Positions 1-5,783 of a stretch of DNA of 7,257 bases are shown here, in pieces. Each line of letters begins with the position of its first letter. The stretch's first letter is position 1. The position numbers and the translations under genes are program-made. Source of the stretch: an uncultured Bacilli bacterium (GTDB lineage Bacteria; Bacillota_I; Bacilli_A; RF39; UBA660). The stretch covers positions 1 to 7,257 of the forward strand of contig CALVWH010000094.1 in NCBI GenBank assembly GCA_944364705.1. Direction: 5' to 3'. The notes under the pieces are model-generated. The model worked only from the letters and a program-made list of their open reading frames with translations, did not search any database and was not told where the DNA came from.

Positions 1-1
1 A

Positions 2-121
2 ATTTTCTTAGTAATTAATTTTATTAAAAAATATTGGACTATAAAAAAATATGAAAAAATTTGGAAAGATATAAAAAAAGAAACAAAAGAAAAAATTAAA
101 ATCATTGATGAAAAAAAATAG
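2..121 (+). CDS. C-terminal end of an unidentified, possibly membrane, protein (5' truncated)
   Basis: An open frame runs from the left edge to a TAG stop at 119-121, giving 39 residues. It begins with a short hydrophobic stretch (IFLVINFI) and continues into a very lysine-rich tail ending KIKIIDEKK. This looks like the end of a last transmembrane segment followed by a basic cytoplasmic tail, but it is too short to assign to a family. The stop codon lies inside a strong terminator hairpin at 111-140, which supports this being a real gene end rather than a chance frame in A-rich DNA. The start and the bulk of the gene are outside the window. Confidence 0.55.
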   Translation: MFLVINFIKKYWTIKKYEKIWKDIKKETKEKIKIIDEKK

Positions 122-140
122 AGAAATCTATTTTTTTTTT
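111..140 (+). terminator. Rho-independent terminator of the upstream partial gene
   Basis: A perfect 12-base inverted repeat, 111-122 against 127-138 (arms end TAGA/TCTA), closes on a GAAA tetraloop at 123-126. The left arm contains A8 and the right arm runs into T10 (131-140), so the U-tract is part of the stem. It contains the TAG stop of the upstream gene. The stem is almost pure A-T, but its length and the GNRA loop make it a convincing terminator. It also isolates the GH25 gene from upstream transcription. Confidence 0.8.
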
Positions 141-175
141 AGGATTTTTTCCTCTTTTATGGAATGATGATAGGG

Positions 176-183
176 AAAGGGGG
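176..183 (+). promoter_or_regulatory. Ribosome binding site deciding a TTG start
   Basis: AAAGGGGG lies 6 bases before TTG at 190. It supports the TTG start, because the next in-frame ATG (residue 29) would delete the whole signal peptide and has no comparable site before it. I could not identify a convincing -35/-10 pair between the upstream terminator and this site. Confidence 0.6.
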
Positions 184-189
184 AATTTT

Positions 190-2139
190 TTGAAAAAAAT
201 AAGTTTAAGTATTTGTATTGGTCTTTGCCTTTTTCTTACATATCATCTTTTTGCTATTGAAATTCCGAAAGAGATGAAGCGGGAAAGATTATTTTTAGAA
301 AATCCAGTTCAAAAAATTGAAGTTTCAAAGAAAAATTTAACGATCGCACCTGCCCAAAAGAAAAGAATCGAGCATTCGGTTACAAAAACCATTGAAAAGA
401 AGGAAGTACAAGAAAAAAGTCCACAATTTACACTTGTTTCTTTCTTTGTAGAAAAGGACCGGTTGTTTTTCGAAGGAACGTTACAAGAGAAAACAGGAAA
501 CGAACGATTTGAAGTTTTGGTAGATGATGAAAAGATTTATGAAAAAGATTCTTTAGAAGAAATCATCAAGGAAGAAATTTTGTTAACGAAAATTCCGAAT
601 GGACTTCATAAATTTACAGTTCGTGTCTTTCATGAAAATCAATTACTATTAGAAGAAAACAAAGAATTTGTCTTAAAGAAATATGAATATCAGTTAACAC
701 TATCTTATCCAAAAAGTACCAATTATTATCAGAACTTATGGATTGAAGGAAATTATGAAAGTGAAAAAGAAGTTAAATTAAAAGTAACCCTTGGAAATCA
801 TAGTTATCGATTTACAGAAAATAATTTTGAAAATGGTCATTTTACGAAAGAAATTTCTTTAAAAAATTTTGAAGTGGGAACTTATGATTTTCATCTATGG
901 TTAGAAGATCTAGAAACAAAAGAAATTCTAATAGAAGAAATTGTACCAATTACTGTTTCTTCCAAAGAAATTGATTTGGAACTTGAACTGCCAGAAGATC
1001 CTCTTCCATATTCTTTTCTTTTAAAAGGAACATATCAGAGTAAAGATCCAGTGATTTTACAAGCTTTTTTTGATGATCAAGAAATTACGTTTCATCAAGT
1101 AGAAAATACTTTTGAATCTCTTTTCGATTTGAAAGAATTTGAAGATGGAACTCATATGTTTTCTTTTTATCTTTATCATGCAGAGAGTAAAGAACTGTTA
1201 TTAAAACAAGAAAAAAAAGTAACACTTCAAAAGTATCAAATAAAAATGGATATAAATCCATTATCCGAAAGTTATGATACGAGTGTAACCATCGAAGGAA
1301 CGATCGAAAGCAATATCGAAGAGGTTGTCGATCTTTATTTAAAAGGAGAAAAAATTAGTGAAATTCCAATACAAGTGGGAAAGACAAATTTTTCTTTTCC
1401 TTATTCTTTAGAAAATCAGGAAGATGGAAATATAACTTTTTTGTTTCAAGTTGCATTTGAGGATTTTCTATGGGAAGAAGAAGTTGAAGTAAAGGTAAGT
1501 CATAAAAAAGAATTTTTTGGAATTGATATTTCTTCTTATCAAGGGAATATTGATTTTACGAAAGTGAAAAATGCTGGAGTGGATTTTGTGATGATACGGG
1601 TTGGATATCGTGGCTATAAATATCCAAATCTTGTAGAAGATGAAAAATTCTATGCAAATGCGAAAGGTGCGATAAACGCTGGTATTCCGATTGGATTATA
1701 CTTTTTTTCTCACGCCATTACGGAAGAGGAGGCAATCGAAGAAGCGAATTTTGTGTTAAATAAAATAAACGAATATCAATTAAAAATTACTTATCCCATT
1801 GCCTTTGATAGTGAATTTTCTGGAGCACCAAACAACAGTGGACGAGCCGATAACTTATCAAAAATTAAGCGAACCAAAGTAGCAAAAGCATTTTTAAATA
1901 CCATTCGTCAAAATCAATATGTTCCAATGATTTATGCGAGTAAATATTTTTTCTATGATAATTTATCACGTACTTCTTTAACCGATTATGATACTTGGCT
2001 TGCACATTATTTTAATGGAGCACCACAAATAAAATCAGATTATAATGGAAAATATCAAATGTGGCAATATTCTTCTTCCGGAACCATTCCTGGAATTCAA
2101 GGACCAGTCGATTTAAATATTAGTTATAAGAAATATTGA
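190..2139 (+). CDS. Secreted GH25 muramidase (lysozyme) with four tandem beta-sandwich-like repeats
   Basis: This 649-residue protein is predicted to cleave the MurNAc-GlcNAc beta-1,4 bond of peptidoglycan outside the cell. Residues 1-22 form a signal peptide (KK, hydrophobic core, possible cleavage after HLFA); an uncleaved anchor is also possible. A charged linker (23-79) leads into four repeats of about 90 residues at roughly 80-166, 167-258, 261-347 and 349-437. Each has an early (E/K)G(T/N) strand and a late G-x(2-3)-F turn (G138, G230, G320, G413, spaced 90-93). They look like Ig-type all-beta modules, though I cannot name a family. The GH25 domain (about 441-649) keeps the expected acidic residues: D446 in GIDISSYQG, D540 and E542 in AFDSE, and D641 in GPVDLN after WQY. 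The start is TTG with a good ribosome site. It appears monocistronic: a terminator precedes it and another overlaps its stop. GH25 assignment is firm; the repeats' role (wall or glycan binding, or spacing) is inferred. Confidence 0.92.
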   Translation: MKKISLSICIGLCLFLTYHLFAIEIPKEMKRERLFLENPVQKIEVSKKNLTIAPAQKKRIEHSVTKTIEKKEVQEKSPQFTLVSFFVEKDRLFFEGTLQEKTGNERFEVLVDDEKIYEKDSLEEIIKEEILLTKIPNGLHKFTVRVFHENQLLLEENKEFVLKKYEYQLTLSYPKSTNYYQNLWIEGNYESEKEVKLKVTLGNHSYRFTENNFENGHFTKEISLKNFEVGTYDFHLWLEDLETKEILIEEIVPITVSSKEIDLELELPEDPLPYSFLLKGTYQSKDPVILQAFFDDQEITFHQVENTFESLFDLKEFEDGTHMFSFYLYHAESKELLLKQEKKVTLQKYQIKMDINPLSESYDTSVTIEGTIESNIEEVVDLYLKGEKISEIPIQVGKTNFSFPYSLENQEDGNITFLFQVAFEDFLWEEEVEVKVSHKKEFFGIDISSYQGNIDFTKVKNAGVDFVMIRVGYRGYKYPNLVEDEKFYANAKGAINAGIPIGLYFFSHAITEEEAIEEANFVLNKINEYQLKITYPIAFDSEFSGAPNNSGRADNLSKIKRTKVAKAFLNTIRQNQYVPMIYASKYFFYDNLSRTSLTDYDTWLAHYFNGAPQIKSDYNGKYQMWQYSSSGTIPGIQGPVDLNISYKKY

Positions 2140-2156
2140 AAAGATATTTCTTTTTT
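2128..2156 (+). terminator. Terminator of the GH25 gene
   Basis: A perfect 9-base inverted repeat (AAGAAATAT at 2128-2136, ATATTTCTT at 2144-2152) with a 7-base loop is followed by a T-run to 2156. It includes the last codons of the GH25 gene, and the TGA stop lies in the loop. The stem is A-T rich, so it may be only moderately efficient. It physically overlaps the promoter of the next unit. Confidence 0.6.
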
Positions 2157-2164
2157 GTTATACT
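2136..2164 (+). promoter_or_regulatory. Sigma-A type promoter for the coiled-coil / phosphodiester glycosidase pair
   Basis: The -35 is TTGAAA (2136-2141), the spacer is 17 bases, and the -10 is TATACT (2159-2164); each box matches consensus at 5 of 6 positions. The predicted start of transcription is near 2171, leaving a leader of about 20 bases before the ATG at 2192. The -35 overlaps the stop codon and terminator loop of the upstream gene. Confidence 0.7.
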
Positions 2165-2178
2165 ATAAATTATGATAT

Positions 2179-2184
2179 GAGGTG
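2179..2184 (+). promoter_or_regulatory. Ribosome binding site selecting ATG 2192
   Basis: GAGGTG lies 7 bases before ATG at 2192. An in-frame ATG at 2177 overlaps this ribosome site and has none of its own, so the start at 2192 is preferred. Confidence 0.75.
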
Positions 2185-2191
2185 CCGTAAG

Positions 2192-2773
2192 ATGAAAAAG
2201 AAGTGGAAAATTTTTGTAATCGTTATTGGAATTATTCTTATGTTTGTTGTTCTTTTTTTTATCCTTTCTTTTATGAAAGAAGTTCAGGAAGATCAAAAAG
2301 AAACAAAAAAAATTATGGAAAATATCAAAAGCGAAGGAGATGCTTTATCCAAAACCGTAGAAGAAATTGCGCCAATTCGGGAAGAATTTTATAAAATAAA
2401 ACAAGATATGGAATTTTTAGATACGATGCAAACCTATGTAGATCCTATGAATGAAGTAATGGATCGTTATGAAACGACAATGAAAAACATTGAAAAAAAT
2501 TCTAAAAACTTACAGGAATGGTGTAAATCAACGTATGTGGATAAAACGGTCAATAATGCTTGTGATGTTTTTCGTCAAGAATATGAAGCAGCAAACAATT
2601 ATTATATAAAAGATCTTATGGTGTATCAGGACGTTCGAAAGGCATACGAAACAAATTTTGCGGCTAGTGAAAAGAAATTAAAAGAAAAAGATTTTCTTTT
2701 CTATCGTACGTATATTGACTATGATGAAGATGGAATGTTTTTAGGTGGTAACGATGAAAAAACAAATGAGTAA
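2192..2773 (+). CDS. Membrane-anchored coiled-coil protein of unknown function
   Basis: I do not recognise this 193-residue protein. Its N-terminus KKKWK is followed by one strongly hydrophobic segment at about residues 6-28, consistent with a single-pass N-in anchor or uncleaved signal. Residues 29-105 are highly charged, rich in E, K, M and N, without glycine or proline breaks over long stretches, so they probably form a long helix or coiled coil. Two cysteines, C111 (in EWCK) and C124 (in NNACD), bracket a 12-residue loop and could form a disulfide outside the cell. The C-terminus is acidic (DYDEDG). It is the first gene after a sigma-A promoter, and its last 20 bases overlap the start of the phosphodiester glycosidase gene, so the two are probably co-translated and may act together at the membrane. 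That partnership is inferred only from the arrangement. Confidence 0.8.
   Translation: MKKKWKIFVIVIGIILMFVVLFFILSFMKEVQEDQKETKKIMENIKSEGDALSKTVEEIAPIREEFYKIKQDMEFLDTMQTYVDPMNEVMDRYETTMKNIEKNSKNLQEWCKSTYVDKTVNNACDVFRQEYEAANNYYIKDLMVYQDVRKAYETNFAASEKKLKEKDFLFYRTYIDYDEDGMFLGGNDEKTNE
2743..2747 (+). promoter_or_regulatory. Ribosome binding site inside the upstream gene
   Basis: AGGTG lies within the end of the coiled-coil gene, 6 bases before ATG at 2754. A GTG at 2745 is in frame but is part of this site, and an ATG at 2766 is too far from it, so 2754 is the favoured start. Confidence 0.65.
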
Positions 2774-3797
2774 AGCGAAAATTTTTTGTTTATCCTTTTT
2801 CTATTCTGGACTTATGGGAATTTCTATGTTTGCTCTTTTACTTTATGGTCCTTATTCTGGATTTCGCAATTGGCTTGTAACAACAGCGATGACAACGATG
2901 AATCATAAGTATTTAGCAACTTCTTTTTATACAAATGAAACGATACAAAAAATTTTAGATCAAAATCAAGTCATCGAAAGTGAAGAAAAAGTGGATCTTA
3001 GTTTAATTGAATTTAAGGATTATGATCATACCATGGTGACTTATAAAAATAAGTATGATAAAGAAATTTTAACCAAAGAAGAAGGAAATGATTTATATAA
3101 AGTAATCCCGATTGAAGGAGATGGCCTTCGAGGATATTTGGTTGCGATTTATGATCCTTCCAAAGTAAAATTAGTTCCTAGTAAACATATGGGGACGGAT
3201 GGGGAAATGTTAACGTCGATTGCACAAAGAGAAAATGCTGTTGTAGCTATGAATGCCAGTGGTTTTCTTGATCCAGAATATCAAAGCAATGGAGGAATTC
3301 CTCATGGGATTGTAATTTCCGATGGAAAACTTTTAGCAAACAATCAAAAAGCACCTTTTGGTGGTGGACTTGTTGGATTTACAAAAGATAATAAATTAAT
3401 TTTAGATCGTTCGATGACTGCCCAAGAAGCACTTAATCAAGGAATTCGTGATGCGGTAGAATTTGGACCATTTTTGATCGTCAACGGAGAAGCATCCTTT
3501 ATTCGTGGAAATGGGGGATGGGGAGATGCTCCAAGAAGTGCGATTGCTCAAAGAAAAGATGGAATTGTTTTATTTTTGGTTATGGATGGACGAGATTATG
3601 TTCATGGAATTTTAGGTGCTGATATGGTCGATATGACCGAAATTTTAATGAATTATGGAGCTTATAATGCCGTAAATTTAGATGGTGGAACATCTTCTGG
3701 TTTGGTCGTAAATCATGAGTTAATCAATCATCCCGTGAATGGTAGTGGAAAAAATAAGACAAGAAAAATTCCAAATGCTTGGATTGTTACAAAATAA
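2754..3797 (+). CDS. Membrane-anchored phosphodiester glycosidase (NAGPA / DUF2233 family)
   Basis: This 347-residue protein belongs to the family of the mammalian 'uncovering enzyme', which removes a sugar from a sugar-1-phosphodiester. Bacterial members are often labelled exopolysaccharide biosynthesis proteins. One N-terminal membrane segment (about residues 10-31) precedes a linker, and the catalytic domain spans about 125-347, outside the cell. Family signatures visible in order are NASGF (167-171), EFGPFLI (236-242), APRSAIA (259-265), MDGRD (277-281), NLDGGTSS (308-315), and a C-terminal (R)KIPNAW. The usual PRTAI and DGGGSS blocks appear here as PRSAI and DGGTSS, which are conservative. 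The natural substrate is not deducible; candidates are phosphodiester-linked sugars on teichoic-acid-like or capsular polymers. It overlaps the preceding coiled-coil gene by 20 bases. No clear terminator follows it. Confidence 0.88.
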   Translation: MKKQMSKAKIFCLSFFYSGLMGISMFALLLYGPYSGFRNWLVTTAMTTMNHKYLATSFYTNETIQKILDQNQVIESEEKVDLSLIEFKDYDHTMVTYKNKYDKEILTKEEGNDLYKVIPIEGDGLRGYLVAIYDPSKVKLVPSKHMGTDGEMLTSIAQRENAVVAMNASGFLDPEYQSNGGIPHGIVISDGKLLANNQKAPFGGGLVGFTKDNKLILDRSMTAQEALNQGIRDAVEFGPFLIVNGEASFIRGNGGWGDAPRSAIAQRKDGIVLFLVMDGRDYVHGILGADMVDMTEILMNYGAYNAVNLDGGTSSGLVVNHELINHPVNGSGKNKTRKIPNAWIVTK

Positions 3798-3897
3798 ATT
3801 ACAAAAAAATTTGAATCATGGGGTGTAATAAACAAGTATATAAATTATAGTTTTTTCCTATTTTTTTATAATAAAACGATCTTACTTAATAAAGTCC
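3798..3897. other. Very AT-rich intergenic stretch without a recognisable element
   Basis: Between the phosphodiester glycosidase stop and the next promoter there are about 100 bases. They hold a weak ATTACA/TGTAAT repeat (3798-3803, 3824-3829) and a weak ATTATA/TATAAT repeat (3844-3849, 3867-3872) spanning T-runs. The latter could act as a poor terminator for the upstream pair, but neither is strong enough to call. I see no riboswitch, small gene or RNA here. Confidence 0.4.
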
Positions 3898-3926
3898 TTG
3901 TCAAAAAAAGAGGACTATGTTATGAT
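3898..3926 (+). promoter_or_regulatory. Sigma-A type promoter for the GT2 gene
   Basis: The -35 is TTGTCA (3898-3903), the spacer is 17 bases, and the -10 is TATGAT (3921-3926); each box matches consensus at 5 of 6 positions. Transcription should start near 3933, giving a leader of about 16 bases. An inverted repeat, AGTCCT (3893-3898) and AGGACT (3911-3916), straddles the -35 and part of the spacer, so it could be an operator. Confidence 0.7.
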
Positions 3927-3948
3927 AACAAAAGAAAGAGAGTGTTTT

Positions 3949-4881
3949 ATGAAGAAGAAAATCGCAGTTTTAATTCCTTGTTACAATGAAAGTAAAACGA
4001 TTGCTAAAGTTGTAAAAGATTATAAATCCGTTCTTCCGGATGCGGATATTTATGTTTACGATAATAATTCGACGGATCATACCGATGAGATTGCTAAAAA
4101 AGCAGGAGCAATTGTAAGATATGAATATAAACAAGGAAAAGGAAATGTTATTCGGACCATGTTTCGGGAAATTGAAGCCGATTGTTATTTAATGATTGAT
4201 GGAGATGATACGTATCCAAAAGAAAATGCCAAAGAAATGTGTGATTACATTTTAGAAGGCAAAGCAGATATGGTGATTGGAGATCGTTTATCTTCCACAT
4301 ATTTTACAGAAAATAAAAGACCATTTCATAATTTTGGAAATCGCATTGTTCGCTTTTTAATTAATAAATTATTTAAAAACAATGTCAAAGATATTATGAC
4401 TGGATATCGTGCCTTTAGTTATGCTTTTGTAAAAGGATTTCCAGTGTTATCTAAAGGATTTGAAATCGAAACGGAAATGACCATTCATGCAGTAGATAAA
4501 AATTTCAAACTGGTTGAAATCCCAGTTTCTTATAGAGATCGACCAGAAGGAAGTGTATCAAAATTAAATACTTATAAAGATGGTTTTAAAGTGTTAAAAA
4601 CGATTGCGACTTTATTTAAAGAATATCGTCCAACATTGTTTTTTAATTTAATTTCCTTATTCTTATTGATCTTTGCTTGTATTTTAGGATTCCCAGTTAT
4701 TTTGGAATATTTTGATACCGGTCTTGTTCCAAAATTTCCAAGTTTAATTGTTTCTTGTATTTTGCTTGTACTTGCGATCTTACTTTGGATTACTGGAATT
4801 ATTTTAGAAGTGATTAATAAAAAATATCGGCAAACGTATGAACTTTTATTAACCGAATTACTCCAAAAGAAAAATTCTTAA
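3949..4881 (+). CDS. GT2 glycosyltransferase, dolichol/polyprenyl-phosphate sugar synthase type, with two membrane segments
   Basis: This 310-residue protein probably transfers a sugar from a nucleotide sugar to a polyprenyl phosphate at the inner face of the membrane. The GT-A domain shows IPCYNE (9-14), DNNSTD (38-43), the metal-binding DGDDTYP (84-90), GDRL (111-114) and MTGYRAFS, all typical of DPM1/GtrB-like enzymes. Two hydrophobic segments follow at about 229-253 and 264-290, then a basic tail ending KKKNS. The start at 3949 is chosen because the promoter's -10 lies at 3921-3926, so a longer frame opening at TTG 3898 would begin upstream of transcription. The ribosome site is weak (AGAGAGTG, 3937-3944). 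The gene appears monocistronic, with its own promoter and terminator. The sugar and acceptor are not readable, and no GtrA-type flippase or GT-C transferase is present beside it. Confidence 0.88.
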   Translation: MKKKIAVLIPCYNESKTIAKVVKDYKSVLPDADIYVYDNNSTDHTDEIAKKAGAIVRYEYKQGKGNVIRTMFREIEADCYLMIDGDDTYPKENAKEMCDYILEGKADMVIGDRLSSTYFTENKRPFHNFGNRIVRFLINKLFKNNVKDIMTGYRAFSYAFVKGFPVLSKGFEIETEMTIHAVDKNFKLVEIPVSYRDRPEGSVSKLNTYKDGFKVLKTIATLFKEYRPTLFFNLISLFLLIFACILGFPVILEYFDTGLVPKFPSLIVSCILLVLAILLWITGIILEVINKKYRQTYELLLTELLQKKNS

Positions 4882-4899
4882 GCATTTAAGAATTTTTTT
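4870..4899. terminator. Bidirectional terminator between convergent GT2 and sigG genes
   Basis: A perfect 12-base inverted repeat, 4870-4881 and 4886-4897, with loop GCAT, has A5 at the outer left and T7 (4893-4899) at the outer right. It can therefore terminate transcription on both strands. It contains the TAA of the glycosyltransferase gene (4879-4881) and abuts the TAA of sigG (4898-4900), so only 16 bases separate the two coding regions. Confidence 0.85.
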
Positions 4900-5671
4900 A
4901 TTTGATCATATTTTTTAAATTTTCAATACCACTTTTTTCAATTCTTGAAATCTGTGCTTGACTAATTCCTAATTCCTTGGCAAGTTCCATTTGCGTTTTT
5001 CCAATAAAATATCGTTCTTTTAATACATATTGTTCTTTCTTTTTGATTTTATTTAATGCATCTTTTAAAGCAATTTTCATATCCAAAGAATAAGGACCTT
5101 CTTTTTTTTCTAATTGATCTGCTAAATAAATGGTATCGCCACCATCGTTATAAATCGGTTCATACATACTAATGGTATCTTTTAAAGATTCTAAAGCATT
5201 ATTCATTTCAAATTCACTGAGATTTAATAGCTCCGATAGTGTTTTATTGGTCGGTTCTTTTCCATATTTGTTTGTATATTCTTCTTTTGCTTTTAAAATC
5301 TTATAAGCAGTATCCTTAATACTTCTAGCAACTCGAATAGAACTATTATCTCGAAGATACCGTTTGACTTCTCCTAAAATCATAGGAACTGCATAGGTTG
5401 AAAACTTTACTTCATGAGATAAATCAAAATTATCGATGGCTTTAATAAGACCAATACAACCAACTTGAAATAAATCATCCATATTATCCGTTCGGTTGTT
5501 GTACTTTTTTAAAATCGATAAAACAAGTTTTAAATTCCCGTTTACAAGTTCATCTTTTGCTCTTAAGTCACCTTGCTTTAATTTTTGAAACCATTCGGTC
5601 ATTTCTTCACTTGTTAAAACTTTAATATTCGCAGTATTCACGTTCGCAATTTCTACCTTGTGACGTGACAT
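4898..5671 (-). CDS. sigG: RNA polymerase sporulation sigma factor SigG (late forespore)
   Basis: This 257-residue protein directs RNA polymerase to forespore genes after engulfment; Bacillus subtilis SigG has about 260 residues. The N-terminus MSRHKVEI is the SigG hallmark and separates it from SigF. Region 2 includes the core-binding DDLFQVGCIGL (65-75), and the -10 recognition and melting part lies around FSTYAVPMILGEVKRYLRD (90-108). Region 4 carries a helix-turn-helix at about 226-247 (TQMELAKELGISQAQISRIE). The SigG-type VNGN motif (N44) replaces the VEKN of SigF; from memory, this asparagine is the position linked to control by the anti-sigma factor CsfB/Gin. The start at 5671 is set by AAAGGAGA 5 bases upstream and by family alignment; an earlier in-frame ATG at 5695 lies within the proposed -10. 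The usual spoIIGA-sigE neighbours are absent from the window. It is convergent with a GT2 gene and divergent from another. Confidence 0.96.
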   Translation of the reverse strand: MSRHKVEIANVNTANIKVLTSEEMTEWFQKLKQGDLRAKDELVNGNLKLVLSILKKYNNRTDNMDDLFQVGCIGLIKAIDNFDLSHEVKFSTYAVPMILGEVKRYLRDNSSIRVARSIKDTAYKILKAKEEYTNKYGKEPTNKTLSELLNLSEFEMNNALESLKDTISMYEPIYNDGGDTIYLADQLEKKEGPYSLDMKIALKDALNKIKKKEQYVLKERYFIGKTQMELAKELGISQAQISRIEKSGIENLKNMIK

Positions 5672-5676
5672 TGAAA

Positions 5677-5684
5677 TCTCCTTT
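5677..5684 (-). promoter_or_regulatory. sigG ribosome binding site
   Basis: On the minus strand AAAGGAGA lies 5 bases before the ATG at 5671. It fixes the start at the conserved MSRHKVE rather than at the upstream ATG (5695), which has no such site. Confidence 0.8.
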
Positions 5685-5689
5685 CCTTT

Positions 5690-5719
5690 TATCATGAAGA
5701 AAAGAGAGTTGTTTTATAC
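5690..5719 (-). promoter_or_regulatory. SigG/SigF-type promoter of sigG (probable autoregulation)
   Basis: On the minus strand GTATA (5719-5715), an 18-base spacer, and CATGATA (5696-5690) fit the known B. subtilis SigG pattern of a gnATA-like -35, a 17-18 base spacer and a CATnnTA -10. The -10 is more SigG-like than SigF-like, which has G-rich -10 elements. Transcription would start near 5684, leaving a very short leader in which the ribosome site lies almost at the 5' end. The call rests on motif match alone. Confidence 0.55.
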
Positions 5720-5730
5720 ATTTTTTTACA

Positions 5731-5759
5731 TTGTATTTTTTCTTAAAACTTTGTATAAT
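5731..5759 (+). promoter_or_regulatory. Sigma-A type promoter for the tandem glycosyltransferase genes
   Basis: A perfect -10 TATAAT (5754-5759) stands 17 bases after a weak -35, TTGTAT (5731-5736). Transcription is expected near 5766. It lies back to back with the proposed sigG promoter, their nearest elements being 11 bases apart. Confidence 0.65.
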
Positions 5760-5771
5760 AAAAAAAAGAGA

Positions 5772-5781
5772 AAAGGTGAGG
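5772..5781 (+). promoter_or_regulatory. Ribosome binding site selecting ATG 5784
   Basis: AAAGGTGAGG lies just before ATG at 5784. It supports that start over an upstream in-frame ATG at 5694, which would precede the promoter and overlap sigG's own control region. Confidence 0.75.
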
Positions 5782-5783
5782 AT

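Noticed and set aside
1208..1217. A8 tract in the GH25 gene as a phase-variation or slippage site
   Set aside because: Runs of 7-9 A or T are frequent all over this AT-rich window, including in genes with no reason to vary, so one run is not evidence.
2137..2139. Possible reassigned genetic code (TGA as tryptophan) in an AT-rich genome
   Set aside because: TGA ends the GH25 gene inside a terminator, and another TGA ends the first tandem glycosyltransferase just before the next start. Tryptophans are TGG throughout.
2203..2394. A 63-codon open frame in another phase inside the coiled-coil gene
   Set aside because: It lies wholly within a better supported gene, has a basic, low-complexity product with no ribosome site of note, and is explained as a frame shadow.
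3811..3844. Second promoter formed by TTGAAT and the TATATAAA run
   Set aside because: The spacing is 20 to 22 bases, too long for sigma-A, and a much better promoter lies downstream at 3898-3926.
3798..3872. Terminator or riboswitch after the phosphodiester glycosidase gene
   Set aside because: Only two weak, six-base A-T repeats are present, with long loops and no conserved aptamer-like structure. I note the stretch but call no element.
3898..3948. 17-residue N-terminal extension of the GT2 protein starting at TTG 3898
   Set aside because: The TTG is the first half of the -35 box and the -10 lies inside the extension, so it would not be transcribed from this promoter. The family motif starts right after the ATG at 3949.
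5672..5695. Eight-residue extension of SigG (MIKGKEIS) from the minus-strand ATG at 5695
   Set aside because: SigG proteins begin MSRxKVE, and the AAAGGAGA site fits the ATG at 5671. The earlier ATG is part of the proposed -10 element.
5694..5783. 30-residue hydrophobic extension of the glycosyltransferase from ATG 5694
   Set aside because: It would begin upstream of the TATAAT promoter and overlap sigG's control region. A strong ribosome site and the conserved start of the family point to ATG 5784.
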